From Actinoplanes ianthinogenes (GTDB lineage Bacteria; Actinomycetota; Actinomycetes; Mycobacteriales; Micromonosporaceae), in the NCBI RefSeq assembly GCF_018324205.1, contig NZ_AP023356.1, positions 7,069,501-7,133,500 of the forward strand: DNA of 64,000 nt. Reading direction: 5' to 3'. The notes under the pieces are model-generated. The model saw only the letters and a list, made by a program, of their open reading frames with translations. It did no database searches and had not been told where the DNA came from. How positions within the stretch are numbered: the first letter of the stretch is position 1; each line of letters starts with the position of its first letter. Positions 24,181 to 32,830 of this stretch are shown in pieces. The position numbers and the translations under genes are program-made.

Positions 24181-24936
24181 TCAGGACAGGAACTCGCCGA
24201 TCCGGTCCGGCCAGGTGCGCACGTCGGCCGAGGTGGCCGAGACGTGCAGCCGGGCGTCCGGCAACACCTTCGCCAGCAGCTCGGCGCTGGCCACCGGGTG
24301 CCCCGGGTCGGTCTCCCAGGCCAGGATCAGCGCCGGGTGGGTGACCGCCGCCAGCGCCTCGTCGGCGGGCAGGTCGCTGCGGGCTGCCCCGCGCATCACC
24401 GCGGGCAGCAGTGCCTCCGGCACGTCGGCCGAGAACTCCCACCCGGGCACATCGGCGAAGATCTCCGGCTTTCCGAACCCGCGCATGATGGTCACCCAGG
24501 CGTCCTTGCCCCTGACCTCGACGCCGGCGGCGCCGGACTCGTAAGCCCGCCGCGACGCCTCCCGGCCGTCACGCACCGTCGGCGGGATCATCAGCACCAG
24601 GCGGCGGAACCGTTCCGGCCGCCGGGCCGCCGCCCAGAGCAGTGTGCCGGTGCCCATCGACGACCCGGCCCAGTCAGCCGGGCCGTCGCCGGCCACCTCG
24701 TCGGCCACCGTCAGCAGGTCATCGGCCAGGCTGGACCAGGTGTAGAGGTCCGGGTCCGGCTCGCCGGGCGAGAGCCCGTGCCCGCGCTGGTGGTGACGGA
24801 CGATCCGGTGGGAGCCGGCGAGCCGGGACCAGTCGAGCTGGCCGAGCCGGTCCTCGACCCGGTTGCTGAAGAAGATGCCGTGCGAGTAGCCGAGCAGTGG
24901 CCCGGCGCCGAATTCCTCGACGAAGAGATCAGTCAC
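24181..24936 (-). CDS. Alpha/beta hydrolase
   Basis: A 251-residue alpha/beta-hydrolase-fold protein, cytosolic. SHGIFF is the oxyanion-hole region, RHHQRGHGLSPG the cap-side turn, and GSSMGTG the nucleophile elbow (central Ser). ILAWETDPGHPV carries the acid Asp, and the final His is in RLHVSATSADV. Substrate is not deducible. Its GTG start overlaps the stop of the aldo/keto reductase gene as GTGA (24933-24936), so the two are translated together and may act on the same small molecule. Confidence 0.87.
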   Translation of the reverse strand: MTDLFVEEFGAGPLLGYSHGIFFSNRVEDRLGQLDWSRLAGSHRIVRHHQRGHGLSPGEPDPDLYTWSSLADDLLTVADEVAGDGPADWAGSSMGTGTLLWAAARRPERFRRLVLMIPPTVRDGREASRRAYESGAAGVEVRGKDAWVTIMRGFGKPEIFADVPGWEFSADVPEALLPAVMRGAARSDLPADEALAAVTHPALILAWETDPGHPVASAELLAKVLPDARLHVSATSADVRTWPDRIGEFLS

Positions 24937-25946
24937 CCGCCGAGGCTATGCGAGATCTCCTCCCGGTCGCCGTCCGTGAGCCGGAGGTCCGCGCCGGGCA
25001 GCCAGCCGTCGATCTGCTCCGGGCGGCGGGCGCCGACGATCGCGCCGGTCACCCCCGGCCAGGCCAGCACCCAGGCCACCGCCACCGCGGCCACCGGCAC
25101 GCCGTGCCGGTCGGCGACCCGCCGCAGCGCGTCGACCGTCCGCAGGTTCTCCGGCAGGCGGGTGGTGAAGTCCGGGTGCGTGCGCCGCCAGTCGTTCGCC
25201 GGCAGCGCCGCCACCCGGGCCGCGTCGAACGTCCCGGTCAGCAGCCCGGAGTGCATCGGCTGGTAGACGATCACGCCGGTGCCGTTCCCGGCGCTCCAGG
25301 CGATCTGGTCGGCCGCGTCCCGGACCAGCGCGGAGAACGGCGGCTGAATGGCGTCCACGTGCGCCACCTTCTCCGCCCGCGCGAGCTCGGCGACCCCGTG
25401 GTTGGACAGCCCGATGGCCCGGACCTTGCCCTCGGTCCGCAGATCCGCCATGGTCTGCCAGTACTCCTCCAGCTCGGTGGCACCGACCGGCTCGGTCTCG
25501 TCGGCGCCACCCCAGACCAGCAGCTTGCCGTCGCCCGGCCAGTGCACCTGGTAGAGGTCGATGTGGTCGACCCGCAGCCGGCGCAGCGACTCCTCCAGCT
25601 CGCGGCGCACCGAGGCGGCGGTCATCAGCCGCCGCGGCGGTGTGTCCCGCCGGGCCGGGTCGTCCCAGACCAGGCCGGTCTTGGTGAACAGCAGCGGGCG
25701 GTCGGCGGCCGGCAGCGCGGCGACCGCCCGGCCGACCACCTCCTCGGAGTGGCCCAGGCCGTACGCGGCCGCGGTGTCGATCCAGTTGATCCCGGCGCCG
25801 ACCGCCCGGTGGATGGTGGCGATCGAGTCGGCGTCGTCCTGCGGGCCCCACGCGTACTCCCAGTCCGCGCCGCCCATCACCCACGCGCCGAGTCCGGCGG
25901 TGGACAGTTCCAGACCGGTCGTGCCGAGTTCTCGGGTTGTCGTCAT
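24933..25946 (-). CDS. Aldo/keto reductase
   Basis: A 337-residue NADPH-dependent oxidoreductase with the AKR barrel. Visible marks are ELGTTGLELSTAGLGAW, the catalytic Asp and Tyr region INWIDTAAAYGLGHSEEVVG, Lys in LLFTKTGL, and YQVHWPGD with the catalytic His. GAIVGARRPEQI near the end binds the cofactor phosphate. ATG 25946 is used; the longer open frame adds an atypical basic stretch. It is co-translated with the downstream hydrolase and divergent from a helix-turn-helix regulator 86 bases away, a common arrangement for locally regulated AKR genes. Confidence 0.92.
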   Translation of the reverse strand: MTTTRELGTTGLELSTAGLGAWVMGGADWEYAWGPQDDADSIATIHRAVGAGINWIDTAAAYGLGHSEEVVGRAVAALPAADRPLLFTKTGLVWDDPARRDTPPRRLMTAASVRRELEESLRRLRVDHIDLYQVHWPGDGKLLVWGGADETEPVGATELEEYWQTMADLRTEGKVRAIGLSNHGVAELARAEKVAHVDAIQPPFSALVRDAADQIAWSAGNGTGVIVYQPMHSGLLTGTFDAARVAALPANDWRRTHPDFTTRLPENLRTVDALRRVADRHGVPVAAVAVAWVLAWPGVTGAIVGARRPEQIDGWLPGADLRLTDGDREEISHSLGG

Positions 25947-26032
25947 GACAGCGATCGTCGGCCGGACCCGGCGCCGCAACCAGGGCATGACGTGACCAGG
26001 CAGCGCGGCCCGCGGCCGGGAATACTGGGTGC

Positions 26033-26872
26033 ATGATTCTGGACCGGCGTGCCGAGCTGGGCGAGTTCCTCCGCTCCCGGCGGGCCCGGCTCAACCCGGA
26101 CGAGCTGGGCCTGCCCGGCGGCGGCCGGCGCCGGGTGCCCGGGCTGCGGCGCGAGGAGCTGGCCCTGCTGGCCGGCGTCAGCGTCGACCACTACGTGCGG
26201 CTGGAGCAGGGCCGGACCCTGCACTTCTCCGAGTCGGTGCTGGACGCGGTGGCCCGGGCGCTGCGCCTGGACCCGGTCGAGCGGGACCATCTGTACCGGC
26301 TGGCCCGGCCGTTCACGCCCGCCGAAGCCGGGCGCGAGCAGCGGGTGCGACCCGGGCTGCTTCGCCTGCTGCGCTCCGTCGGCGACGTCCCGGCGTACGT
26401 GATCGGTCGCGACGCCGACGTCCTGGCCTGGAACGATCTGGCCGCCGCCCTGCTCACCGACTTCGGCGCGCTGGCGCCGGAGCAGCGCAACATGGCCCGC
26501 CTGGTCCTGCTCGACGAGGGCATCCGCCGGCTTTACGCGGACTGGCCGGCCAAGGTCCGGGACGTGGCCGGATTCCTGCGGCTGGACGGCGCGCGCCACC
26601 CGGCCGACCCACGCAGCCGGGCGCTGATCGAGGAGCTGCGGGCCGGCAGCCCGGAGTTCCGCGCGGCCTGGGCCGAGCACGGTCTCAAGGAGAAGACCCA
26701 CGGGACTTATGTGTATCTGCACCCGGTCGTCGGCCGCCTGACCCTCGGTTTCGAGGCCCTGCGCCTGCCCGACAATCCGGACCAGGCCCTGGTCGCCCAC
26801 ACCGTCGAGGAGGGCTCCCCGTCCGAGACCGCCCTGCGCCTGCTGGCGACCTGGAGTTACGCCACGAAGTAG
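26033..26872 (+). CDS. XRE-family helix-turn-helix regulator (MmyB-like)
   Basis: A 279-residue regulator. The N-terminal XRE helix-turn-helix spans about residues 8-75: LGEFLRSRRARL, RRVPGLRREELALLAGVSVDHYVRLEQGR, the hallmark of the MmyB group. Residues 100-275 form the MmyB ligand-binding PAS-like domain (AYVIGRDADVLAWNDLAAALL, HPVVGRLTLGFEAL). Members often control adjacent short-chain or aldo/keto reductase genes, and here it is divergent from one. Overlaps the facing Nudix gene by 16 bases at its 3' end. Confidence 0.9.
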   Translation: MILDRRAELGEFLRSRRARLNPDELGLPGGGRRRVPGLRREELALLAGVSVDHYVRLEQGRTLHFSESVLDAVARALRLDPVERDHLYRLARPFTPAEAGREQRVRPGLLRLLRSVGDVPAYVIGRDADVLAWNDLAAALLTDFGALAPEQRNMARLVLLDEGIRRLYADWPAKVRDVAGFLRLDGARHPADPRSRALIEELRAGSPEFRAAWAEHGLKEKTHGTYVYLHPVVGRLTLGFEALRLPDNPDQALVAHTVEEGSPSETALRLLATWSYATK

Positions 26873-27333
26873 CCGTTCTCCAGGTAGTACGCCGCGCCGT
26901 CCTGGCGGGCGCGGACCGCGGCGGTGATCCGCCGGGCGAGGGTCTCCGGGAGCACGCCGGACGCCTCCTGCGGCGTGCACCAGGCCCAGCTGCGCAACTC
27001 GGCGGCGGGCAGCCGGATCCGGGCGGTCTGCTCAGGCGTGAGCAGCCCGCCGTCGTAGATCATCATCAGTCCCTCGGTGCGCTCCGGCACCGGCGCCACC
27101 CAGTCGGTGACCAGCAGCCGGCCCACCCGGACCAGCACGCCGAGCTCCTCCCGCAGCTCCCGGTTCACCGCCGCGTACGGCGACTCGCCGGCCTCCACCG
27201 AGCCGCCGGGAATCTCCCAGTACGGCACGTAGGTCGGCTCGACCAGCAGCACCCGTCCGAACTGGTCGGAGAGCAGGGCGCCGGCGCCCATCCGTTTGCG
27301 CGCCAACGTCGCGGTGTAGTCGCTCGCGGTCAC
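26857..27333 (-). CDS. Nudix hydrolase
   Basis: A 158-residue Nudix-fold protein that should cleave a nucleoside diphosphate linked to another group. The Nudix box fits G-x5-E-x7-R-E-U-x-E-E-x-G: it begins at GGSVEAGE and ends at RELREELG. The Trp-rich WEIPGG just before it is typical. The GTG at 27333 is used; a later ATG at 27291 (MGAGALL) is a possible alternative. The closing stretch AYYLENGYFV is shared with actinobacterial relatives. Substrate unknown. Single gene. Confidence 0.88.
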   Translation of the reverse strand: MTASDYTATLARKRMGAGALLSDQFGRVLLVEPTYVPYWEIPGGSVEAGESPYAAVNRELREELGVLVRVGRLLVTDWVAPVPERTEGLMMIYDGGLLTPEQTARIRLPAAELRSWAWCTPQEASGVLPETLARRITAAVRARQDGAAYYLENGYFVA

Positions 27334-27400
27334 CGCGTCAGGCTAGCGGTGACCGCGCCGCAGTGGGGGTCGGCGATGTTTCTGTTTCCCGGCCGGTTGC

Positions 27401-28252
27401 CTACGCTTCGCCGGCGTCGCCCGGGACGTCGTCGCCCGGGGTGTCGTCGCCGGGGACGTCGTCGCCCGGCGCGTCGTCGCCGGGGACCTCGTCGCTCGGG
27501 GCGTCGTCGCCGGGCAGCTCGGCGTCGGCCGGGTCCTGCGGGTCGGTGCCGGCCGTCAGCTCGTCCAGATCGCCGACCCCGTCGCCGTCGCTGTCCTCGT
27601 CGGCGTCGAGCACCCCGTCGCCGTCGGTGTCGTCGCTCTCCGGGTCGTCGTCGAGCAGGAACTCCTGGGCGTTGGTGAGCCCGTCGCCGTCCAGGTCCTC
27701 CTCGCCGTCGGTGACGTCGTTGTCGTCCGAGTCGGCCTCCTGCGGGTCGTACCCGAGCTGGTACTCCTGCACGTTGCTGAGCCCGTCCTCGTCCGGGTCC
27801 TCGTCACCGTCGGGGATGTCGTTGTCGTCGCTGTCCTGCGCCCGCGGGCTGTAGCCGAGCTCGAACTCCTGGCCGTTGGTCAGAGCGTCGTCGTCCGGGT
27901 CGGCGTCCGCGTCGTCCCTCTTCGGGTTCAGGCGGTTGTCCACCTCCCACCCGTCGTCCATCCCGTCCCGGTCGGTGTCCGCGCTGCGCGGGTTGGTCCC
28001 GGCCTTGAACTCGGCCTTGTTGTTCAGCCCGTCCCGGTCCTTGTCCGCGCGCGCGTCGTTCTTCTTCGGGTTCAGGCCGTTCGCCTTCTCCCACTTGTCC
28101 GGCATCCCGTCCCGGTCGGCGTCCTTGGTCGCGGCGGCGGCCGGCTTGGCACTCTGCGCGTGAGCCGCCATCGCGGCGCCGGACATCGACAGCATGGTCA
28201 CGGTGGCAGCGGCGGCGGCGATCGCGACGGAGACGGAACGGCGGTAGTTCAC
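27401..28252 (-). CDS. Secreted thrombospondin type 3 repeat calcium-binding protein
   Basis: A 283-residue exported protein. Residues 1-30 are a signal peptide (IAAAAATVTMLSMSGAAMA). From about residue 42 to 240 it carries repeated D-x-D-x-D-G calcium-binding loops (DADRDGMPD, DTDRDGMDD, DTDGDGVLD, DSDGDGVGD) separated by NP-type turns, the pattern of bacterial thrombospondin type 3 repeats. The final 35 residues are seven near-copies of PGDD-x, encoded by a 15-base tandem repeat. The protein is extremely acidic. It is likely a calcium-dependent extracellular structural or adhesion protein, and the repeat count should vary between strains. Confidence 0.88.
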   Translation of the reverse strand: MNYRRSVSVAIAAAAATVTMLSMSGAAMAAHAQSAKPAAAATKDADRDGMPDKWEKANGLNPKKNDARADKDRDGLNNKAEFKAGTNPRSADTDRDGMDDGWEVDNRLNPKRDDADADPDDDALTNGQEFELGYSPRAQDSDDNDIPDGDEDPDEDGLSNVQEYQLGYDPQEADSDDNDVTDGEEDLDGDGLTNAQEFLLDDDPESDDTDGDGVLDADEDSDGDGVGDLDELTAGTDPQDPADAELPGDDAPSDEVPGDDAPGDDVPGDDTPGDDVPGDAGEA

Positions 28253-28425
28253 GGTGGGGGCCTCTCGTGACGCTTACGGGGAGTCACCACCGTAGGGCCG
28301 CGCGTGACCCCGTGGCGGTTTCGGACCCGACCCGCCCCGGACTCGCTCCCGTCCGGCAACCAGGTCCCGCTTCCCGCATTGCCCGCCACTGTTTCGGTAC
28401 GCCCGGAGCCCCGCGCTCGCCGCAC

Positions 28426-28457
28426 CCGGCGGCCGCCCGTCCCGTGGCGGCCGCCGG
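28426..28457 (-). terminator. Hairpin downstream of esterase gene
   Basis: CCGGCGGCCGCC (28426-28437) pairs perfectly with 28446-28457 around eight bases. It is seven bases past the minus-strand stop at 28464. No T tract is present. Confidence 0.65.
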
Positions 28458-28463
28458 ACCCGC

Positions 28464-29363
28464 TCAGGACAGGGTCTTGGCGAAGTGCTCCAGGGACTCG
28501 TCGACCAGCGGTGCCAGGTCGACGCCGGTGAAGCAGTGATCCGCGCCGGGGATGACGCGCAGGGTCGCCGGGGCGCCCAGCGCGACCAGCCGGTCGTGCA
28601 GTTCCTCGCTCTGGGCCGCGGGCACGATCCGGTCGTCGGCGCCGTGCATCAGCAGGATCGGGGGTGTGTCGCCGGAGACGTAGGTGACCGGGGAGGCGGC
28701 CACCGCCTCGGTCGGGTGGGTCGGCACCGGGCCGCCGATCAGCAGGCTCTCCGGCGAATCCGCGGCGTCGTGGTCGTGCGGGCCCTCCGGATGGTTCTGC
28801 GCGGCCATGGTCGGCAGGTTGCTCGGGCCGTACCAGACGACCGCCGACTGGACCGCGTCGGAGACGCCCCGTATCCCGTTGCGCCCGGCCAGCGCCGGAT
28901 CCGGATCGTCGCCGGTCAGGGCGATCAGCGAGGCGAGGTGGCCGCCCGCGGACTCGCCCCAGACGCCGAACCGGGCCGGGTCCAGGCCCAGCTCGGCGGC
29001 GTACTTGCGCAGCCAGCGGACGGCCGCCTTGACGTCGTGCAGCTGCGCCGGGAAGCAGGCCTCGCGGCTGAAGCGATAGGTCACCCGGGCCACCGCGAAC
29101 CCGGCCGCGAGACTGCGGGTGGTGATGTTCCCGGGTGCGAGCGGCCCGTCGCTCTTGTTGCTGCCGAACAGCCAGGCGCCTCCGTGGATCCAGATGAGCA
29201 GCGGGCTGGGTCGCTCGGCGGCCACCGGCCGGAACAGGTCCAGGGTCAGCGGGCGGAAGCCGGGAACCTCGGCCACCACGGCATCCCGCCGGCTGACCCG
29301 GTCGCCCTCGGTGACGGGTGCGGGCGGTGCGTACGGCTGCGGTTCGTGCGTTTCTGCGGTCAC
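28464..29363 (-). CDS. Alpha/beta hydrolase, esterase/lipase-like
   Basis: A 299-residue hydrolase of the hormone-sensitive-lipase/BD-FAE type. IWIHGGAWLFGS supplies the oxyanion-hole HGG, GVWGESAGGHLASL the nucleophile Ser, LMHGADDRIVP the Asp and IPGADHCFTG the His. The N-terminus lacks a signal peptide. I chose GTG 29363, because GAGGTGAGATC precedes it, rather than the long Pro-rich open extension. It is probably a carboxylesterase acting on small acyl esters. Divergent from the sulfotransferase gene. Confidence 0.88.
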   Translation of the reverse strand: MTAETHEPQPYAPPAPVTEGDRVSRRDAVVAEVPGFRPLTLDLFRPVAAERPSPLLIWIHGGAWLFGSNKSDGPLAPGNITTRSLAAGFAVARVTYRFSREACFPAQLHDVKAAVRWLRKYAAELGLDPARFGVWGESAGGHLASLIALTGDDPDPALAGRNGIRGVSDAVQSAVVWYGPSNLPTMAAQNHPEGPHDHDAADSPESLLIGGPVPTHPTEAVAASPVTYVSGDTPPILLMHGADDRIVPAAQSEELHDRLVALGAPATLRVIPGADHCFTGVDLAPLVDESLEHFAKTLS

Positions 29364-29607
29364 GATCTCACCTCGTATCAGAAATGGTGCCGGGGGCGGG
29401 GGCGGACGTGGTCCGGGCACCGGAAAGATGGCCGCCGGCCTGCGGGAACGCGAGGCGTGCCGGGGACCGCCTCGCACCTGATCCGGGGCACGGGGCTGCC
29501 GGGCGTACCGTAAGCGGATCTTGATCTTGATGGCGGCTTGCTGGGCAAAACGGATATGTCCGGTTAAAACACGTCACGAGAGTGTTGCCGGGTCGTTGAT
29601 CGTCAGC

Positions 29608-30600
29608 GTGAGTGCGACGACGCGGCTGGTGAAGGTCATGTACATCGCCGGGTGGGGCCGGAGCGGCACCACCATTGTCGACAACATTCTGAATTCGTAT
29701 GACGGTGTGTTCTCGACCGGCGAGTTGTTCTATCTGTGGAGCCGGGGGCTCATCGAGGGGCGCAAATGCGGATGCGGCGTGACGTTGCCGCGCTGCGCAT
29801 TGTGGGGTGACATTCTCGACGCCGCCTTCGGGGCCGAGCGGCCCGATCCGCGACGGATGTTCCGGCTCCAGCGGCAGGCGATCCGGGTGCGGCACACCCG
29901 CGCGCTGACCGCGCCGGTGGCCGGACCGGAGGCGGAGGAGTACCGGCAGGTCACCCGGCGGCTCTACGGCGCGATCGGCGAGGTCACCGGGGCTCGGCTG
30001 ATCATCGATTCCTCGAAGATACCGTCGGCCGCCGCGCTGCTGCCCGGGATGGCCGGCGTGGAGCCCTATCTGCTGCACATGATCCGCGATCCACGCGCGG
30101 TCACCCATTCCTGGATGCGCACGGTCCCGCAGGTGGACCGCGGGAAACCGGCCATGATGCACCGCGAGGCGCCGGCCGCCAGCACCATGCACTGGCTGGT
30201 CCGCAACGCCCTCGCGGAACGGCTGGCCGGCGCTTACGGCGGGCGTTACCGGATGTTGCGGTACGAGGACTTCGTGGCCCGGCCGCGCGCGACGATCGAG
30301 AGCCTGCTCGATTTCGCCGGGGTGGACGCCGTCGACGGGCCGTTCACCGACGACGTCACGGTGTCGCTGGCCACCAATCACACGATCGCCGGGAACCCGG
30401 GACGGTTCCGCACCGGCGAGGTGGCGCTGCGGGCGGACGACCGGTGGCGCCAGGAGCAGGCCCCCGGGCCGCGGCTGACCGCCACCGCGCTCGCCTGGCC
30501 GCTGCTGCACCGGTACGGATACCGCGCTCGGACGAGTCTGCCCAACCGGCCGGTCCGCCCTCCCGCGCCGCGGGTACCGGAGCACTCGAAGCTCTCCTGA
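29608..30600 (+). CDS. Sulfotransferase family protein
   Basis: A protein of about 330 residues with the PAPS-dependent sulfotransferase fold. GWGRSGTTIVDNIL is the 5'-phosphosulfate loop near the N-terminus and MIRDPRAVTHSW the 3'-phosphate-binding RDPR motif, with RYEDFVARP later. The start is uncertain: GTG 29608, GTG 29629 or ATG 29638 all fit, and the open frame back to 29521 seems too long. A Cys-x-Cys-Gly (KCGCGV) is found in many actinobacterial relatives. It transfers sulfate to an unknown acceptor, possibly a glycolipid or secondary metabolite. It stands alone. Confidence 0.85.
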   Translation: MSATTRLVKVMYIAGWGRSGTTIVDNILNSYDGVFSTGELFYLWSRGLIEGRKCGCGVTLPRCALWGDILDAAFGAERPDPRRMFRLQRQAIRVRHTRALTAPVAGPEAEEYRQVTRRLYGAIGEVTGARLIIDSSKIPSAAALLPGMAGVEPYLLHMIRDPRAVTHSWMRTVPQVDRGKPAMMHREAPAASTMHWLVRNALAERLAGAYGGRYRMLRYEDFVARPRATIESLLDFAGVDAVDGPFTDDVTVSLATNHTIAGNPGRFRTGEVALRADDRWRQEQAPGPRLTATALAWPLLHRYGYRARTSLPNRPVRPPAPRVPEHSKLS

Positions 30601-31000
30601 CGGGACGCTTTGTCAGCAACCGGCAGCGGATGGCATCCCGTTGGGCGGCGCCGGCCCGATGGGGGAGTTCCCGCAACGACCTCGGCGCCGTCCCGTTCCG
30701 CCGCGCCCGGGACCGGCGCCCGCAATCCGCGCCAACGGCAAGGTTCACCGGTTGCTGGACCGCGTGGAGCCGGGGCGGCGAGGTCCGCCTGGAGCACTTG
30801 ACCAGCGCCGAGCCGGCACCACGATCAGCGCGGACGGCAGTGGTCGTCTGTCCCGCTGCCGGGAGGAGCACCGCGGCCATCGCCATCGCGCCGATGCTCA
30901 CATCCGGCGGTGCGGTCACCGTCCCTCTCGCCGGGGAGTCGTTGATCACGGGCTCGCCGTGTCGCCGCACCCGCTGACTAGGGTGGGTACTGATCAGTAA
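30601..31000. other. 400-base stretch without a convincing gene
   Basis: Several overlapping frames are open on both strands, but none has a domain, a sensible start or actinobacterial codon bias in one frame only. It ends in the 20-base repeats at 31001. I see no gene or RNA here. Confidence 0.5.
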
Positions 31001-31093
31001 TGTCAGGCTGGCAGCTGTGATGTCGGGCTGGCAGCTCAGCAATGTCGGGCTGGCAGCTCAATGTTGGGCTGGCAGCTCAATGTCGGGCTGGCG
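31001..31093 (+). repeat. About 20-bp tandem repeat sharing TGTCGGGCTGG
   Basis: Five copies start at 31001, 31021, 31043, 31062 and 31081, of the form TGTCGGGCTGGCAGCTCAA, with spacings of 20, 22, 19 and 19. The core TGTCGGGCTGG also occurs in every unit of the 63- and 64-bp arrays at 32.4 and 61.9 kb. It ends 22 bases before an SGNH hydrolase start. Confidence 0.8.
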
Positions 31094-31114
31094 GCGAGGG
31101 CCGGGGGAGTGCGG

Positions 31115-31876
31115 ATGCGGTACGTCGCGATCGGGGACAGCTTCACCGAGGGCATGGGGGACACCCAGCCGGACGGGAGCGAGCGGGGCTGGGCCGACCT
31201 GGTCGCGGCCGGGCTGGCCGCCGGGCTCGGCGAGCCGATCCAGTACGCGAACATGGCGATCCGGGGCCGGCTGCTGCGCCCGATCGTCACCGAACAACTG
31301 GACGCGGCGCTCGCCCTCGACCCGAAGCCGACGCTGCTGTCGCTCAACGGCGGCGGCAACGACATGATGCGGCCCGGCGGCGACCTGTCGACGCTGGTCG
31401 AGATGACCGAGCAGGCGATCCGGCGGTGCCTGGACAACGGGGTGCGGGTGCTGCTGCTCTCCGGCGCCGACCCGTCGTCGCGGCTGCCGCTCGGCGGTTC
31501 GATGCGGCGCAAGGGCGAGGCGCTGACCGCCGCGTGCGCGCCGTTCGCGAAGCGGTACGACCTGACGTTCGTGGACGTGTTCCACGACAAGGAGATCCAG
31601 CGGGCCGGGTACTGGTCGGCGGACCGCCTGCACCTGAACGCGAACGGGCACCGGCGGGTGGCGAGCCTGGTGCTCGACGCGCTCGGGCACCCGACGCCGG
31701 CGCACGTGATCGATCCCGGTCCGGGGGCCCGGGGCGGGTTGCTGGCGGAGGCCCGGTACTACCGCGAGCACGTGCTGCCGTGGGTGCAGCGCCGGCTGCG
31801 CGGCCAGTCCTCCGGCGACAACCGCACCGGCAAGTACACCGACTGGATCTCGGTCCCGGCGACCCAGCCGGCCTGA
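31115..31876 (+). CDS. SGNH/GDSL hydrolase
   Basis: A 253-residue SGNH-fold esterase without a signal peptide. Block I is YVAIGDSFTEGMGD (Ser9), Gly is in AIRGRL (block II), block III is NGGGNDMM, and block V is DRLHLNANG (Asp and His). The family hydrolyses acyl esters. ATG 31115 follows GGGGAG; further upstream the frame is only repeats. The terminal 50 residues (EARYYREHVLPWVQRR) are typical of an actinobacterial subfamily with unknown substrate. It sits between the 20-base and 70-base repeat arrays. Confidence 0.9.
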   Translation: MRYVAIGDSFTEGMGDTQPDGSERGWADLVAAGLAAGLGEPIQYANMAIRGRLLRPIVTEQLDAALALDPKPTLLSLNGGGNDMMRPGGDLSTLVEMTEQAIRRCLDNGVRVLLLSGADPSSRLPLGGSMRRKGEALTAACAPFAKRYDLTFVDVFHDKEIQRAGYWSADRLHLNANGHRRVASLVLDALGHPTPAHVIDPGPGARGGLLAEARYYREHVLPWVQRRLRGQSSGDNRTGKYTDWISVPATQPA

Positions 31877-31973
31877 CCCCGCCCTCCTGCCGCTTCCTCG
31901 TCCGCCGCTCCGGGGCCAGAGCGTCGGCGGGCCGTGGCTGTGGGTGCGCCGGAGAGTGGCGTCCTGCCGCTGC

Positions 31974-32250
31974 TCGCGGTCTGCGTGCCAAGCCATGGGG
32001 TCTCTGCTCGCGGTTGCGGCCGCCGCTTTCGGCTCGCGGTTTGTCGCGGTCTGCGTGCCAAGCCACGGGGTCCCTGCTCACGGTTGCGGCCGCCGCTTTC
32101 GGCTCGCGGTTCGTCGCGGTCTGCCTGCCAAGCCATGGGTCTCTGCTCGCGGTTGCGGCCGCCGTTTTCGGTCCGCGGTTTGTCGCGGTCTGCGTACCGA
32201 GCCACGGGGTCCCTGCTCGCGGTTGCGGCCGCCGCTCGCGGTCCGTTGGT
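31974..32250 (+). repeat. 70-bp tandem repeat, about four copies
   Basis: The phrase CTGCGTGCCAAGCCATGGGG recurs with small changes at 31981, 32051, 32121 and 32190, spaced 70, 70 and 69 bases. Each unit goes on through a GC-rich GGTTGCGGCCGCCG segment. It immediately follows the SGNH hydrolase gene and has no sequence in common with the 63-bp array beyond G/C richness. Confidence 0.85.
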
Positions 32251-32317
32251 GGGGGTCCGCTCACCGCCCCGGCTGGCGCTGAGTGTCCGAAAGCCGGATG
32301 GATAACGGCCCTGAGCG

Positions 32318-32830
32318 CAGCCGGAACACCGGGCTGGTGCTCAGGGCCCTATGTCGCGCCTGGATAGGGCGCTGAGCGCCAGCCGGGGTTGTCGGGCTGG
32401 CTCTGGTGGTCCTATTCGGGGGAGGGATAGGGCGCTGGGGGCCAGCCGGGGTTGTCGGGCTGGCTCTGGTGGTCCTATTCGGGGGAGGGATAGGGCGCTG
32501 GGGGCCAGCCGGGGTTGTCGGGCTGGCTCTGGTGGTCCTATTCGGGGGAGGGATAGGGCGCTGGGGGCCAGCCGGGGTTGTCGGGCTGGCTCTGGTGGTC
32601 CTATTCGGGGGAGGGATAGGGCGCTGGGGGCCAGCCGGGGCTGTCGGGCTGGCTCTGGTGGCCCTTTCCGGGGGAGGGATAGGGCGCTGGGGGCCAGCCG
32701 GGGTTGTCGGGCTGGCTTTGGTGGCCCTATCCGGGGCAGGGATAGGGCGCTGAGCGCCAGCCGGGGTTGTTCGGCTGGTACTGGTGGCCCTATCCGGGGG
32801 AGGGATAGGGCGCTGGGGGCCAGCCCGGGT
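32318..32830 (+). repeat. 63-bp tandem repeat array (element copy A)
   Basis: Eight phased repeats; the anchor AGCC recurs at 32381, 32444, 32507, 32570, 32633, 32696, 32759 and 32822, exactly 63 bases apart, after a degenerate first unit. Each unit can form a hairpin, for example GCCAGCC (32441-32447) with GGCTGGC (32458-32464) around ten bases, plus a GGGGGAGGGATAGGGCGC segment. Unit changes are point substitutions, with no spacer-like variable part. It lies between the convergent SGNH and purU genes. Confidence 0.92.

Noticed and set aside
30444..30977. 177-codon frame downstream of the sulfotransferase
   Set aside because: It overlaps the sulfotransferase end in a different frame, and its residues show no domain or consistent codon bias.
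32318..32830. CRISPR array
   Set aside because: Units are uniform over the full 63 bases with no unique spacers, and there are no cas genes in the window.
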